Part shown: one piece after another, positions 29,263-42,100 of the stretch
How positions within the stretch are numbered: position 1 is the stretch's first letter
Layout of the letters: every line of letters begins with the position of its first letter
Assembly (NCBI GenBank): GCA_021292105.1
Contig: CM037874.1
Coordinates: 42,535,006 to 42,599,005 of the forward strand
Direction: 5' to 3'
DNA length: 64,000 nucleotides
Origin: Anadara kagoshimensis
Lineage: Eukaryota; Mollusca; Bivalvia; Arcoida; Arcidae
The notes under the pieces: generated by a model
Told to the model about the DNA's origin: nothing
The model's database searches: none
What the model saw: only the letters and a program-made list of their open reading frames with translations
Program-made: the position numbers and the translations under genes

Positions 29263-29484
29263 AACATTATTTGTAATATTGTTTTCTTGCCATATTTTAA
29301 ATAAACTTTACACAGTTATCGGGCATGAATATCTCTGATAGATTGTTTTTAAAAATTATTAAAAAAATAGCATTTTAAAAAATAATGCCCAAATAACTGC
29401 CACGATCAAACTAAATTTGCTATAGTGATTTTGATTTTTGGTTGATTTCTCGTTTGATATTCTAATTTTTGACATTTTCCCATA

Positions 29485-29685
29485 GAATGTAAATATGATT
29501 TAGAAATAATCAACATTTACCCGTGGTATATCGTCTAATAATACACGGGTCGAAGTTAAATGCGGAAAAATATGATATGAGGTGGCTTGCCACCGAGTGA
29601 TATATTCGCCGCATGTTATCGACGGCTCGTGTATTATTCGACGATATACTACGGGTGAACGTTGATCATTTCAATTCTTACATGA
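29485..29685. mobile_element. 201-bp palindromic MITE-like hairpin, copy 1
   Basis: A near-continuous inverted repeat from GAATGTAA to its complement, centred on GGTGGCTTGCCACC (about 29,587). The arms include ACCCGTGGTATATCGTC and GACGATATACTACGGGT-type sequence. A further half-element, GGTATATCGTTTGATATACC, lies near 29,908. It has no coding capacity. The class is unknown, and clean target duplications were not identified. Confidence 0.7.
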
Positions 29686-31080
29686 CTTAGCGAAAAAGAA
29701 ATGAAACAAACTTTGCGTACTGTTTCTTCGGAAGTACGTTTTACTATTTATTTTCAAAAAGGTCCAATGAAACAATTCGGCGGTTGAGATTACCTCCATT
29801 GAAACAGATAATTTTATGTATGAAAATTACGTCACAAACATTGTTTGAGAAACAAAGCAAGAAGTCATAAGATAAGCAAGGGAGTGCGGCATTCGGAAAA
29901 GCATCAGGTATATCGTTTGATATACCACGGTTGACTCTCTTCATGTTTCATATAAAGAAAAACCGCTGGTCATGTTAGAATATTGATTTTATAACAAGAA
30001 AAATGTAGTGTCCCTGTTATGGACGTTCAGTAATTTTAAGTGCACCTTTGTTGACGTTAGGATTGATTGATTAAATGGTATTTTACGTGATTATCAAGGC
30101 ATCATATGATCCATAAAGTTAGATCTGTCGAGAGTTTAACACTTTGCTGACCAAAGGTAATCGAAGCTCGTCTGTGGAGTGATAAAGATATTAAAAAACT
30201 GCCAAGAGACAGATAGCATTTGTCGATAATGTGCTGCTATCGAGATAAACTGTCGATTCGGCACTGATTTGTTAACTTACTGTTATAGTTTCGACAGGTC
30301 TGAACTGTAGACATTTTGAACAGATGAACATATCTTATCCCGAATAGATATTGAAATATTTTTACATAAAACAAATAAAAAAAATCGGCACTTTTGATGT
30401 AAATACAGATTAAAATTGGGGAGATAACAAACTACTTGTAAAAATCGTATATTCAGTACCAGTGATTATCTTACAGAACTTACAGTAATTATAAAAAATA
30501 AAGAAATATTCAAACGTTTGGCTAAAAGTTTTGCTCAATAGGAAACCCACTTTTGATTATAAAACATTTCGTGTTTTAGAAATTATTACTTGTAGCTTTA
30601 AACAGCCGAGTTACAAGAAAGAACTGGTTGTCAAGAGGTAATGTGGGCTATATTTAAACTCAAAATATGTTTTTTCTTCTAATTTATGGATTCGGTATAA
30701 TAGAAATTATAGAAAAATGTCTTTTTCAACTTCTAAGATAATTCCCCTTATGTAAAAACAGATTTGAATTATAATTACAATTTAACTTCGATACTTGTAG
30801 CGTTATACTGTTGTTAAAGTCTGCGTCATTCTTTAGCATAACGAAGTATTTGAATGCATTTGTTGCAAAAACACCCTAATTAAACAGCGACAAGGAGATC
30901 TCTCATAGAAAATGTTAAAGTACTTTAGAGTATACTTTTAGATTCTATTAATATTTACTGTATTTGGAATAAGTGCTGAATTAAAATCTACTGTACAAAC
31001 AAAAAGAGCGTGATTCAACAACAGTGACAACTTACAGGGTTTATCAAAAAATAACGTCAAGATTTGCATTCAACGATACG
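29686..31080. other. Unclassified unique part of the duplicated unit
   Basis: AT-rich sequence conserved between the copies (also about 44,362-45,450 and 63,354-64,000). No exon or RNA gene is supported. In copy 2 the ACACCCTAATTAAACAG stretch (about 30,871-30,887 here) is the target of two transposon insertions. Confidence 0.5.
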
Positions 31081-31933
31081 TAGAACAATGTCTGCCTGTC
31101 TGTCTGTCCGTCTGTCTGTCCGTGTAAAAATGGTATCGGGGTCATATCTCATAACTGCTTTTGACCATAAAACGTCAGATGAATAAGCTTTATGGTCCAA
31201 AGGTCATGACTTAACCGAAGTTCATATCGGAATCGTCAAGGTTATGTTCAAAATATGTTTTAAAATCGTATCCGGACCATATCTCATAGCTGCTTTGGAC
31301 GACTGTCAAAAAACCTCACAGTAATAGTCATTTGTCATGAACTTGAACGAAGTCATATCGAAATGGTCAAGGTTGTGAGGAAAGTATGTTTTAAAATCGT
31401 ATCCGGGCCATATCTTATAGCTGCTTTGGACGACTGTCTAAAAACTTCACATAAATAGTCATGTGTCATGACCTTGAACCAAGTCATATCGGAATGGTCA
31501 AGGTTGTGAGGAAAGTATGTTTTAAAATCGTATCCGGATCATATCTCATAGCTGCTTTGGACGATTTCTTAAAGCTTCACATAAATATTCATGTGAAATG
31601 ACCTTTAACTAAGGTCATATCGGAAAGGTGTAGGTCGTGGGAATACTATGTTTGAAAAACGTGCCCGGGCCAAATCTCATAGCTGCTTTGGATGACTGTG
31701 TTAAAACTTCACATAAATAATCATCCTAGTCCAAAGACGTGTCATGACCTTGAACCAAGATCATATAGTTGCGGTCGCAGGGTGGGAAAAGTATGTTTTA
31801 AAATCATGTCGTCCGGGCAATATCTTATAGCTGTTTTGGGTGACTGTCATAAAACTTCACATGAAAAATCTTCATGGTCTAAAGATGTCACATGACCTTG
31901 AACCAAGGTCATACCGCATTAACCCTTATAAAT
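31081..31933 (+). repeat. GTCT microsatellite and about 130-bp tandem repeat
   Basis: Starts with TGCCTGTCTGTCTGTCCGTC, then about six units of roughly 130 bp carrying CCATATCTCATAGCTGCTTT and ATGACCTTGAACCAAGGTCA. The block closes the unit just before GTTGGGAGCGGGGGTATTTT. A related, more diverged member lies at 49,300-49,750, so this belongs to a dispersed repeat family. Confidence 0.8.
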
Positions 31934-32169
31934 GTTGGGAGCGGGGGTATTTTGCTCTCAAGGGACAGTTCTAGGTTTGATCTATTTTTATTAACAAGAC
32001 CGCACCCAAAATTCTACCTGTACATGCTTATAAAACGATAATATTAGTGTTATTATTGATCAATATATAAATATCATATTTAAATTCTTAAATAATCTAT
32101 AAATAATTTATACCCGCATATGTTATATTAAAAGAAAAATAAAAACCAAAATGTTCAAATACTGTAAAC

Positions 32170-32500
32170 TTCTAGTGGGGACGACACTTTTCTAACATGA
32201 ACCAGAATAACCTTTGTCACGATCACTCGGAGGCTTAGTAAATTTTTGATATTTTAGAAGTTTGAATCAAAAATCGAAAAATCGAAAATTTCAAAACTCA
32301 AAATAATAAACGTGTTTCAAATTTTAATTCAAAATGATTTTAGATATTTGACTTTTTAGAATCTTGGTCAAAAATATAAAATTCTAAAAACTCAAAACGA
32401 TTTTAGATTTTTGATTTTTTAGAATCTTGGTCAAAGTTTTAGAATTTAAAAAAAAAACTACAGAATATTTTGGATATTTGATGTTTTCGGTTTTTATTTT
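32170..32500 (+). repeat. Left inverted-repeat arm, copy 2
   Basis: TTCTAGTGGGGACGACAC, ATCACTCGGAGGCTTAGTAA and repeated TTTTAGAATCTTGGTCAAA phrases, as in copy 1. It is longer here through an extra roughly 60-bp internal repeat. Its partner is at 43,670-43,939. Confidence 0.8.
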
Positions 32501-32972
32501 AAATTTCAAAAACAGAACTGTTAAACTCTTCTTAGAGATGTTTACGTGCGTATTTCAATTTGTGTGTTTCAAGTTTTCACTTTACTTACAATTGTGATTT
32601 AGGCACGTGTGATGAAGATTAAAGTTACACCCATGTTCATCGAAATATGGTTGTTTTGAAGGTGGCAGTTGAAGCTAGCTAAACAGGAGGCACATACCTA
32701 TTTGGAGCACCAGACCTTAATTCTATTGTGGACGTTAACGTGTTTAACTTAATTTGTCAATTTCAAAGTGTTATGGCATTGAGGGCTCTAAATCTCGAAA
32801 ACTTATTTTTGTGTCTATATTATTTGACTTTTAATAATATACAAGTTTATATAAGAAATTTACAAAATGATTCTGAAGTTCTATCATAAATTACAAACAT
32901 ATTTATAAAATTTGCTTTTTCCGATGATGATTAACGCGTTTTATCTTCATCGACAATCACATTACCGGAAAA

Positions 32973-33194
32973 TGACGTCATTATTTGACATTAAAATACT
33001 ACATGGATACATAATTTCATCCGGCTTTCAAAAACATCAACAACGGATCTAGCATATATTGACAAAGTCTATATCTGAAAAATGATAATTTCACACAACT
33101 TTGTGGGCTGAAAAGTTTTAATAGAAACGAAAATTTTTATACCCATATAAGTTTTGGTAGCAAGTTTGCTAATTTCCAAAAATGTGTATAAAAG
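32973..33194 (+). promoter_or_regulatory. IL-17 copy 2 promoter (CRE-like site plus TATA box)
   Basis: TGACGTCA at 32,973-32,980 and TATAAAAG at 33,187-33,194, with the same 214-bp spacing as in copies 1 and 3. The promoter looks intact although the gene is frameshifted. Confidence 0.55.
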
Positions 33195-33265
33195 CAAAAA
33201 GTAAACAATTCTGATCACAAACAAGAAAAATTACTTTACAAAAATAAACAACGTTTTGGGACAAA

Positions 33266-34247
33266 ATGCAGGTTTGTAACTTAAATCGTATATCCAGTAG
33301 TACGCACCAATTATATTACGGCGTCTGGGTTTTTATAAATGAAAATTGTCAATTTCATTGATTAGTTTAATCAATATTTTCTAAATCTGAGGAAAATGCA
33401 TCAATTTCAAAGGTTTTGTTGCTTAAAACTATCTATAATATCTTAAGGAATTAAAGTAGTTGCCTTTTTTGTAATGCCAAGTACATGTCTAAAAGAAATC
33501 TTCCATAAGCGGAATTTTCTATACGTCTTAACAATCATTTCTTACGTTTTCAGTCCTTATAAACATAAATAGCGAGACAAAACTCTATCATCAAGCCGGT
33601 ATGTGAATATATATATTTACAATCACCATATTTGAATCTTTTTTATTTCAGTATCCTACGATAATGTGTTTCGTAATTGGTATGTACATGTGTTTGGCCA
33701 CATCAAAAGGCAACCGATATCTCGTTGCATTGATCCTATTAATGCGACAAATCAATTTATTGATATGAACAATGGATTTAATGATACACAATATCTGTTT
33801 GAAGGAATGACTAATCATCAGGATTCCAATGAAGGTGTTATTGATATAGCTTATACAAATGTTTTTGGTAATAACACATCAGTTTGTCCAAAAACACTTA
33901 AACGTGGTGATCATCCATTAAGAGTTCGGTCAACCTGTCCATGGTATATCAGTGTTGACTATGATTCCACAAGAATTCCGTCTACAATACCACTTGCTGT
34001 AAGTTCGTGTAAGTTTTGTGTCGGATCAAACAGAACTAAGAAATGTGAACCAATCCGTCATAATATCACAGTGTTAAGGCAAATACATGACTGTGGGAAT
34101 GGTTTATATAAATATGTAACTGATGAAATGAGAATTACTGTTGCTTATATCTGTGCAGTTCCAAAAGAGGTAGAAAGTAGTGGGATCATTAACAACAATA
34201 CAGAAGATGGAATACTTAATCTAGACGACCCGATACCAATAGCATAG
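33266..34247 (+). pseudogene. Interleukin-17-like gene copy 2, frameshifted
   Basis: The same structure as copy 1: ATG CAG exon (33,266-33,271), intron 33,272-33,651, second exon to TAG at 34,245-34,247. Near 33,712 the sequence reads AAAGGCAACCGATAT where copies 1 and 3 read AAAGGCAAACCGATAT. This one-base loss puts the signal peptide out of frame with the cytokine domain, so translation from the normal start ends early. The domain itself is uninterrupted from ISRCIDPINATNQF onward and matches copy 3, including every cysteine. No ATG precedes it in the domain frame before the signal-peptide region. Either this is a young pseudogene or the loss in an A run is a sequencing error; RNA or raw reads would decide. 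Confidence 0.8.
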
Positions 34248-35544
34248 ACTAAATCATTACAGAGTAATTGTACTATATTATAATCATTTTATTATATACA
34301 ATGTTAAATTGAACAGTTTAATTAAGAATGTTAAGAATTAATGGTTGTTTATATTTATATAATGTATTTATTTTAGATACCATAATTTGTAATATTGGAT
34401 TATGTCATGTAAATGTGAGAGATATTGACATTAGATAGGTTTACACTGAGCATATTTTGATTTAAAAGAATTGGCGTGGTTAAGATAATAAATTATCAAT
34501 GAATTATGCCTATTTTATGTAAAATAAGGTTTAATTTTTAGTATTGTATTGGTTTTTTTGATACATAATTTTGTAATATTGGGTTACTGTGTGTTTATAG
34601 GTTGATATATTGAAACAATAAATAGGTTTACATTGAACATAGTTTGATATACAACTGTCTTGAATTAAGAAATATTAACGTAGATGAGAATAAAAACAAA
34701 CATACCAATCCATGTGAAAACCACAATCACAACGCTAAGTAAAACTTTCAAACTGGGAAAAATTTTATGTTACTCACGTGAATCAAGTGAGCCAAGGTGC
34801 TATTAGCAAAATAGTTGGAATTACAAATTTTGTAGACTGCACATATCGGTATAGCAAAATCGAATAAAAAGATATTCAATTTAGTTTCTTCGATAAAATT
34901 AATAAGAATCTAAAGTTTGCTATTTGCATGTATATGTGATTTTATACTCTCTACCACAAACAAATAACATATTGAATTAATCATTATTATTTTGAGTACT
35001 CGGATTTCGTAAGATTATTTTAAATAAAAAAATCACCATTGCGTTTGTATTAGATATGTCTAGCCTAACATTTTAATAGGAATCTGAGAATGTTATATGC
35101 CTGAGAAATGATTAATTGTTAGCCATGTAATGGAAGAAAATGATCAAATTATGTACGCATGTTCTTCATTTGTGGGTTGTACTTTTTATTTTTTGTAATT
35201 TGGTTTTTGTTATTCTACAGATAATTTTATTAATATTATTTACTCAAGAGTTTCATAATTTGTTATAATAAAATCAGTTGCACCATACTGTCATCTTTTA
35301 ATTGTGTTTGATAATACTTAATATACATTTAACTTTGGAATGTTGTTTTAAAAACCCAAAAACGTTTCAAAATAAAACCAGCAATAAATTCATGTTGAAA
35401 ACATTTATTGGGACCGCTTCTCAATGCATTGTCAAATGTGGACGTTAAGAACTCAATTATATGGTATATAAACTTCAATTTACTTAAAGCTTATAGATCA
35501 AGTCATAGAAAATATATAGTTTAAACTAGTTAGGCACTGTTTTG

Positions 35545-36110
35545 TTAAAACGTCATCAAAATTGATCAGACTTGCTCAAAATGATCCTCTTGACAAATCT
35601 AGATCATGTTCCTGTATGGGCCATGTTGGGTCAATAAGAAAGTTACTAAAAATAATTGTAGTCCAAACTTTATTAAACTTGCTCAAATGTCCCTTTTCTA
35701 CAAATACGAGACAATTAAAGCAAATGGGTTATGTTGGATCAATATATAGATCACTAGGTCAAATCATTTTTAACACTGGCGTTGCTCCAAGTCGCAAAAT
35801 ATAGGTCAAGTTCCTGTATGTGGCATGTTGGGTCAATTAGAAAGTCAGTAGGCCGAATTATAGCAGGAGGCTCCAATTTTTCTCAAATATTTATCAAGTT
35901 TGATCAGTATGATTACCTTTCAAAAAGTATGCCAATATGGAGTATGAGTTTTGTTGAAGTAATAAGTAGGAAACTCATAGAAAAAACTTTTGGGATTACA
36001 GTTTAAATCTTAAACTTCATCAAACTTGCTTAGAACTATCCTCTTCACACAAGCAAGGTCAAATGTGTAATATCGGTCATGTTCGGTCAAAAGGTAGTGC
36101 ACTAGATGTA
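35545..36110. repeat. Diverged 120-145-bp tandem repeat, copy 2
   Basis: The counterpart of 27,930-28,490, with GGCCATGTTGGGTCAATAAG and GGTCAATTAGAAAGTCAGTA units. It ends just before the Kolobok-like insertion. Confidence 0.7.
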
Positions 36111-36385
36111 AAACAAACATGTTAAAGGGACACTGAAGTCTAGGGGATTATGACCAAAATCGATAGTTATAAGTACAATATTAATAATAAAATTCAAAAA
36201 AATAAAAAATTATTCCATTAAGATATATATTTCGCTATTTGAAAATTGCCGACAATCATCGCCACAGCTCTTCTGTGTTGGAGGTGAAAGAACACGCTGT
36301 AACGTCATGTGTGAACAAACCTCGCCATGCTATCAATAGTGTGGTTACAGTATAGTGTAAAAGTTGTTAAAAATATTGTTTAAAT

Positions 36386-36424
36386 ATGGTTTTGTGTGCG
36401 ACCGTTGATTGTAAAAATAATTAA
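36386..36424 (+). pseudogene. Possible THAP-domain start remnant
   Basis: ATG opens MVLCATVDCKNN, then TAA. A Cys-x4-Cys followed by N near the N-terminus resembles the first zinc ligands of THAP domains, which occur in Kolobok transposases. It sits about 260 bp inside the 5' end of a Kolobok-like element, where a transposase start would be expected. Twelve residues is too short for certainty, and no downstream THAP residues were found. Confidence 0.3.
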
Positions 36425-37299
36425 AAAATTATGATAACTTAGAATTTGTCTCTATTTAGACTTATTTTAAATTTAATAATGACCAATATTGGCTAAATCA
36501 TGTGCACAATGATCTATGCATCAACTAACCTAAAATGATAAAATATTCTTTTATTTTTTCACGATAAATCAATAAGATCCCAATTTCTTAAAAGTAGAAT
36601 TTACATCCCTTTCTCGCATACAGGTAATTAAGAGATTATCAGTAACCTACAGTACCTTTAGATCCTGTTTATTAGACATTCCATCGCCGGTAATCAAGAG
36701 GTAGATCTACCTTACAATATACAACATAGATCTGAAGATTGATAGGTGTAAATAAATTAAGTGATAAAGTCTTCACGATATCCCATATTAAATGTAAGTA
36801 TAATTGATTTGGAATTTTGGAAAGATGCATTAAAAGATATTAAATATTTCAATATTGATTTACGAATGTATAAATTGATGGGTCGACTGTCGTGACTGGC
36901 GGTATGAAATTAAAATGATTTAAATTATTGAAATATTCCTATTCGTAAGTTCAATTTTAAACATCAAAAACTCTAAAAAAAATAATTAATCCCCCCCCCC
37001 CGCTTCTCATGTCATTGATGCGAAGAAAAATTATGTCTGTAACAGTGTGATCTAGTTCAGGACAAATTTGAATGCTGACGGCGAGAGTCCGTACAGGCCC
37101 GTCCTTTAAAATTGTATAAATTTACTTTTAAATGAATTTCCATACAATGACGTTTTTAAGTAGACTTGGCTGCAAATTTCATGAAAATCTCTTAAAAAAA
37201 CTAAAATAAAGTACAATATCCACGGTATATTATTTACTATGTTATACTGCTGTTTGTGTTCACCATATCATTTCATAATTTCTGCTACTTCGTCTGTTT

Positions 37300-37540
37300 C
37301 ACATCTTGATATAAATGAAATTATCTTGACTACGATTTTGCCTTACAAGTTATAACATATTCAGATATAAATGGAATTATCAGGACATGGATTATACAAT
37401 TCAAGCAATAATTATAGCTAGCGTCATCTTGATATAAATGAAATAATCTTGAGATATATAATACAATCCAAGTTATAATTATTGACATGACTGGTGACAT
37501 CTTGATATAAGTGAAATTATTGTGAGATGTGAAGATACTT
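37300..37540. repeat. Degenerate 60-75-bp repeat
   Basis: CATCTTGATATAAATGAAAT-type motifs recur near 37,302, 37,363, 37,425 and 37,498 within the Kolobok-like element. Confidence 0.5.
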
Positions 37541-37844
37541 AAATGTAACTACAAATAATTAATACATGTATAAAACTAAAGAGAATGTATTGTCCAATTT
37601 TCATTAGATTTAAAAGGACAGCTTATTTCCCGGTTTCAATGGTACACATATATAAAGAAATTGGGAAACAATTACAACTTATAACTTCTGAAAGAAACGC
37701 ATCTCTTATTTTCCAAACTATACACAGGATGAAATAACTCTCCTGTTTATTGTGTAACCAGTAGGTGATCTGATGACGAAACGCATTAAAAATTAAAATA
37801 AAAAAGTGAAATTAAATTCTTGGCTCATAACAATTGTGTGGCGG

Positions 37845-38170
37845 AAAGGGCTCAATAGGTGGTCAGGTGGCCCAATCGGTAGAGCATATGTTAGTACATG
37901 TATTGTGAAGGTCCCGGGTTCGAGTTCGGTTACGCCGCTGTTACATATTTGGGGAATCATCCGACCCTGGGCATTGGCTGACCAACAAGTTGGTCCCAGG
38001 GGTGGAACCCGCTGGTTTCGATTCAAGGGAGTTGAATAGAAAAAAGATGGGAGGAATTTGGCGGTCCGTGTAGCTCAATCGGTAGAACGTCCCGCTAGTA
38101 TTAGGAAGCTCCCGGGCTCGAGTCCGGTGTAGCAGCTGCATTTCCCCCTTTCCTGTTAGTACATCAAAAG
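37845..38170 (+). mobile_element. tRNA-derived SINE-like pair
   Basis: Two tRNA-like heads in direct orientation. The first (about 37,866-37,935) has an A-box-like TGGCCCAATCGGTAGAGC and B-box GGGTTCGAGTTCGG. The second (about 38,066-38,135) has TAGCTCAATCGGTAGAAC and GGGCTCGAGTCCGG. Neither folds cleanly as a functional tRNA (no convincing acceptor stem), so they look like tRNA pseudogenes or SINE heads with internal Pol III boxes. Confidence 0.6.
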
Positions 38171-38578
38171 TAGCTATCCCCTCTTCTGATTTACAAATGC
38201 TTGTTATTCTTTTTTCATATATAATTATTATCATCATTAATATTATTTTAATGCATATTAACATCATTTTCTGGAAGGACCTATTATTTATTTATTTATT
38301 CTATATACGTATTTATTATAAATAAATATAAGTAAAAGTCTGAAATAATTATTGTGAAAATGATGTTTTTAAAAATTCTCTAAAAATTATAGATATTTAT
38401 GAATTACGAGATTATCAACATCTTAAAATAAGGTGTGTAAATACACAACTACTGTTGCAGTTAAAGGGTTGGTAAATATACAGGAAGTGTCGGTATACCT
38501 GTCTCGTTAGTTAAGTGGATTGGGTACACTCCGATATACAACTAGTCAGTCAATATTGAGGGTTTAATTACAGGTGAC

Positions 38579-38607
38579 TATAATAATAATAATAATAATA
38601 ATAATAA
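38579..38607. repeat. (TAA)n microsatellite
   Basis: About nine TAA units followed by CTTTATTCTCATC, possibly the tail of a degraded retroelement. Flanking sequence at 38,170-39,143 is otherwise unrecognised. Confidence 0.8.
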
Positions 38608-39143
38608 CTTTATTCTCATCAACCGTAAATGTTTTTTTTTCATGACTGGCCATGGTGTAATGTCTCCTCGTCTTATGTTGTTTCTTGCAATCGTTGCTAA
38701 TCGCAAAACTTCTTGGTTGAAATGCACGATCTCAAGGTCAAAGCTGTCGATTATACATTTTTAAATAAATTGCAATTTTTAATTTTGTCTTTGATCTGTA
38801 CGATTTCTGTGCAGCAAATGCATTCCCTCTCAGTGTTCATTGCTCGGCAGTTTCATTATATGTCCCAAACCTACAAACGATGATCATTATCTATAACTTC
38901 GCATGAATCCGATTTGAATAAATTCTCTGGTTTACTTTCAGTCCCTAATATTCTGACTCAAAATCAAAAGATAATGCGCCATTTCTAATAATATGGATAA
39001 GTAACAACTCGTAAGATGCGACACTTCAGTATATATAAACAGTAGTTAGGAAGAGTGGTTGTTCACACATGACGTCACAACTTGTTTTCGTACCTCCCGA
39101 TTGAAGAGTTCCAAAATGGCCTGAGGTTACGAATTTTGATTTT

Positions 39144-42100
39144 TAGCTCACCTGACCGAAGGTCATGTGAGCTTATGGCATAGCGCAGCGTGTGTATGTG
39201 CGTGTGTGCGTGTGTGCGTGCGTGCGTGCGTGTGTGCGTGTGTGCGTGCGTGCGTGCGTCGTTAACACCTATTTTCGACTTCTCCTCTGAAACTACTGGA
39301 CAGTTTTTAATGAAACTTTGTCAGAAGTATATATGGGCCGGTGCAATTCAGATTTGTTCGTGGCGTTGCCATGGCTACCATAACTAGTTCAAGGTGACCT
39401 AGGGTGCAAAAATCTTAAAAAATCTTCTTCTCCGAAAGTACTGATCGGAGAAAAAATCTGATGTGATATTTGGCTTCTCTAGGGTCTTAAGCCTATAGTT
39501 TGTTCATTTTGTAAAATTCGGACAAAAAATAGGTTACGCGTTTTTGCGTTTAATTTGAAAAAATCGTAAAAAGCTTCAATTTGTTATAACTTGACTATTT
39601 GACCAGATAATGACATGGGGTTTTCAGTTTTGACATCTTCTTGTTAGTATCTTCAAAATGAGGTCAAGGTCAATTGTCAAGGTCACAGATGCGAAACAAT
39701 ACCGAAATGGTTAATTATCTCGAAACTATAAACATTTTGTATAGGCATGTATATTAGAATGTTTAATATTGCAATGATCATTTGATGTATAGAAAAAGGT
39801 CATGGGTTTCAAGAGGTCAAGGTCACAGATGCGAAACAATACCGAAATGGTTAATTATCTCGAAAACTATAAACATTTTGTATAGGCATGTATATTAGAA
39901 TGTTGTAGATATTGATGCAATGATCATTTTGATGTATAGAAAAAGGTCATGGGTTCAAAGGTCAAGGACACAGATGTGAAACAATACTGAAATGGTTAAT
40001 TATCTCGAAAACTATAAACATTTTGTATAGGCATGTATATTAGAATGTTGCAAGTATTGATACAACAATCATTTTTATGTATAGAAAAGGTCATGGGTTC
40101 AAAGGTCAAGGTCACAGTAGCAAATCAATACCAAAATGGTTCATTATCTTGAAAACTATCAACTTTTTTAGGCATGTATATTGGAATATTGTTAGTATTG
40201 ATGTAAAGATCATTTTGATATATAGATTAAGGTCATTGGTTCAAAGGTCAAGGTCACAGATGCGAAACAATACTGAAATGGTTAATTATCTCAAAACTAT
40301 AAACTTTTTTATAGGCATGTATATTAGAATGTTGTAGGTATTGATACAACGATCATTTTGATGTATAGAAAAAGGTCATGGGTTCAAAGGTCAAGGTCAC
40401 AGATGCGAAACAATGCCAAAATGGTTAATTATCTCGAAAACTATAAACATTTTGTATAGGCATGTATATTAGAATGTTGCAAGTATTGATACAACAATCA
40501 TTTTTATGTATAGAAAAAGGTCATGGGTTCAAAGGTCAAGGTCACAGATGCGAAACAATACAGAAATGGTTAATTATCTCAAAAACTATAAACTTTTTGT
40601 ATAGGCATGTATAGTAGAATGTTTGGGTATTGATACAACGATCATTTTGATGTATAGAAAAAGGTCATGGGTTCAAAGGTCAAGGTCACAGATGCGAAAC
40701 AATACGAAGAAATGGTTAATTATCTCGAAAACTATAAACATTTTGTATAGGCATGTATATGAGAATGTTGTAGATATTGATACAATGATTATTTTGATGT
40801 ATAGAAAAAGGTCATGGGTTCAAAGGTCAAGGACACAGATGTGAAACAATACTGAAATGGTTAATTATCTCGAAAACTATAAACATTTTGTATAGGCATG
40901 TATATTAGAATGTTGCAAGTATTGATACAACAATCATTTTTATGTATAGAAAAAGGTCATGGGTTCAAAGGTCAAGGTCACAGTAGCAAATCAATACCAA
41001 AATGGTTCATTATCTTGAAAACTATCAACTTTTTGTATAGGCATGTATATTGGAATATTGTTAGTATTGATGTAAAGATCATTTTGATATATAGATTAAG
41101 GTCATTGGTTCAAAGGTCAAGGTCACAGATGCGAAACAATACTGAAATGGTTAATTATCTCAAAAACTATAAACTTTTTTTATAGGCATGTATATTAGAA
41201 TGTTGTAGGTATTGATACAACGATCATTTTGATGTATAGAAAAAGGTCATGGGTTCAAAGGTCAAGGTCACAGATGCGAAACAATGCCAAAATGGTTAAT
41301 TATCTCGAAAACTATAAACATTTTGTATAGGCATGTATATTAGAATGTTGCAAGTATTGATACAACAATCATTTTTATGTATAGAAAAAGGTCATGGGTT
41401 CAAAGGTCAAGGTCACAGATGCGAAACAATACAGAAATGGTTAATTATCTCAAAAACTATAAACTTTTTGTATAGGCATGTATAGTAGAATGTTGTGGGT
41501 ATTGATACAACGATCATTTTGATGTATAGAAAAAGGTCATGGGTTCAAAGGTCAAGGTCACAGATGCGAAACAATACCGAAATGGTTAATTATCTCGAAA
41601 ACTATAAACATTTTGTATAGGCATGTATATGAGAATGTTGTAGATATTGATACAATGATTATTTTGATGTATAGAAAAAGGTCATGGGTTCAAAGGTCAA
41701 GGACACAGATGTGAAACAATACTGAAATGGTTAATTATCTCGAAAACTATAAACATTTTGTATAGGCATGTATATTAGAATGTTGCAAGTATTGATACAA
41801 CAATCATTTTTATGTATAGAAAAAGGTCATGGGTTCAAAGGTCAAGGTCACAGTAGCAAATCAATACCAAAATGGTTCATTATCTTGAAAACTATCAACT
41901 TTTTGTATAGGCATGTATATTGGAATATTGTTAGTATTGATGTAAAGATCATTTTGATATATAGATTAAGGTCATTGGTTCAAAGGTCAAGGTCACAGAT
42001 GCGAAACAATACTGAAATGGTTAATTATCTCAAAAACTATAAACTTTTTTTATAGGCATGTATATTAGAATGTTGTAGGTATTGATACAACAATCATTTT

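Larger units (their letters stand above)
24321..31933 (+). repeat. Segmental duplication copy 1 (7.6-kb IL-17 unit)
   Basis: The first of three tandem copies. All begin at GTTGGGAGCGGGGGTA (24,321; 31,934; 57,956) and keep the same order: left inverted-repeat arm, IL-17 gene, diverged tandem repeat, right arm, 201-bp palindrome, unique sequence, and a GTCT/130-bp repeat. Copy 1 holds none of the large transposons found in copy 2, so it supplies the empty-site sequences that define those insertions. Copies 2 and 3 resemble each other more than copy 1 in the gene (EGMTNHQ and SVDYD versus EEMTTHQ and SIDYD). Confidence 0.93.

Noticed and set aside
29744..29944. Minus-strand frame seen also at 44,420 and 63,412
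   Set aside because: The frame start differs between copies because of an inserted AAACG-type change; no domain, no promoter, no splice support.
37866..38135. Functional tRNA genes
   Set aside because: The A and B boxes are recognisable, but the acceptor stems do not pair convincingly and the second B box is altered; SINE or pseudogene is more likely.
40077..42055. Repeated 86-95-codon frames (KGHGFKGQGH...)
   Set aside because: They lie in the 145-bp tandem array, start within repeats and recur with the 870-bp block; no support as protein.
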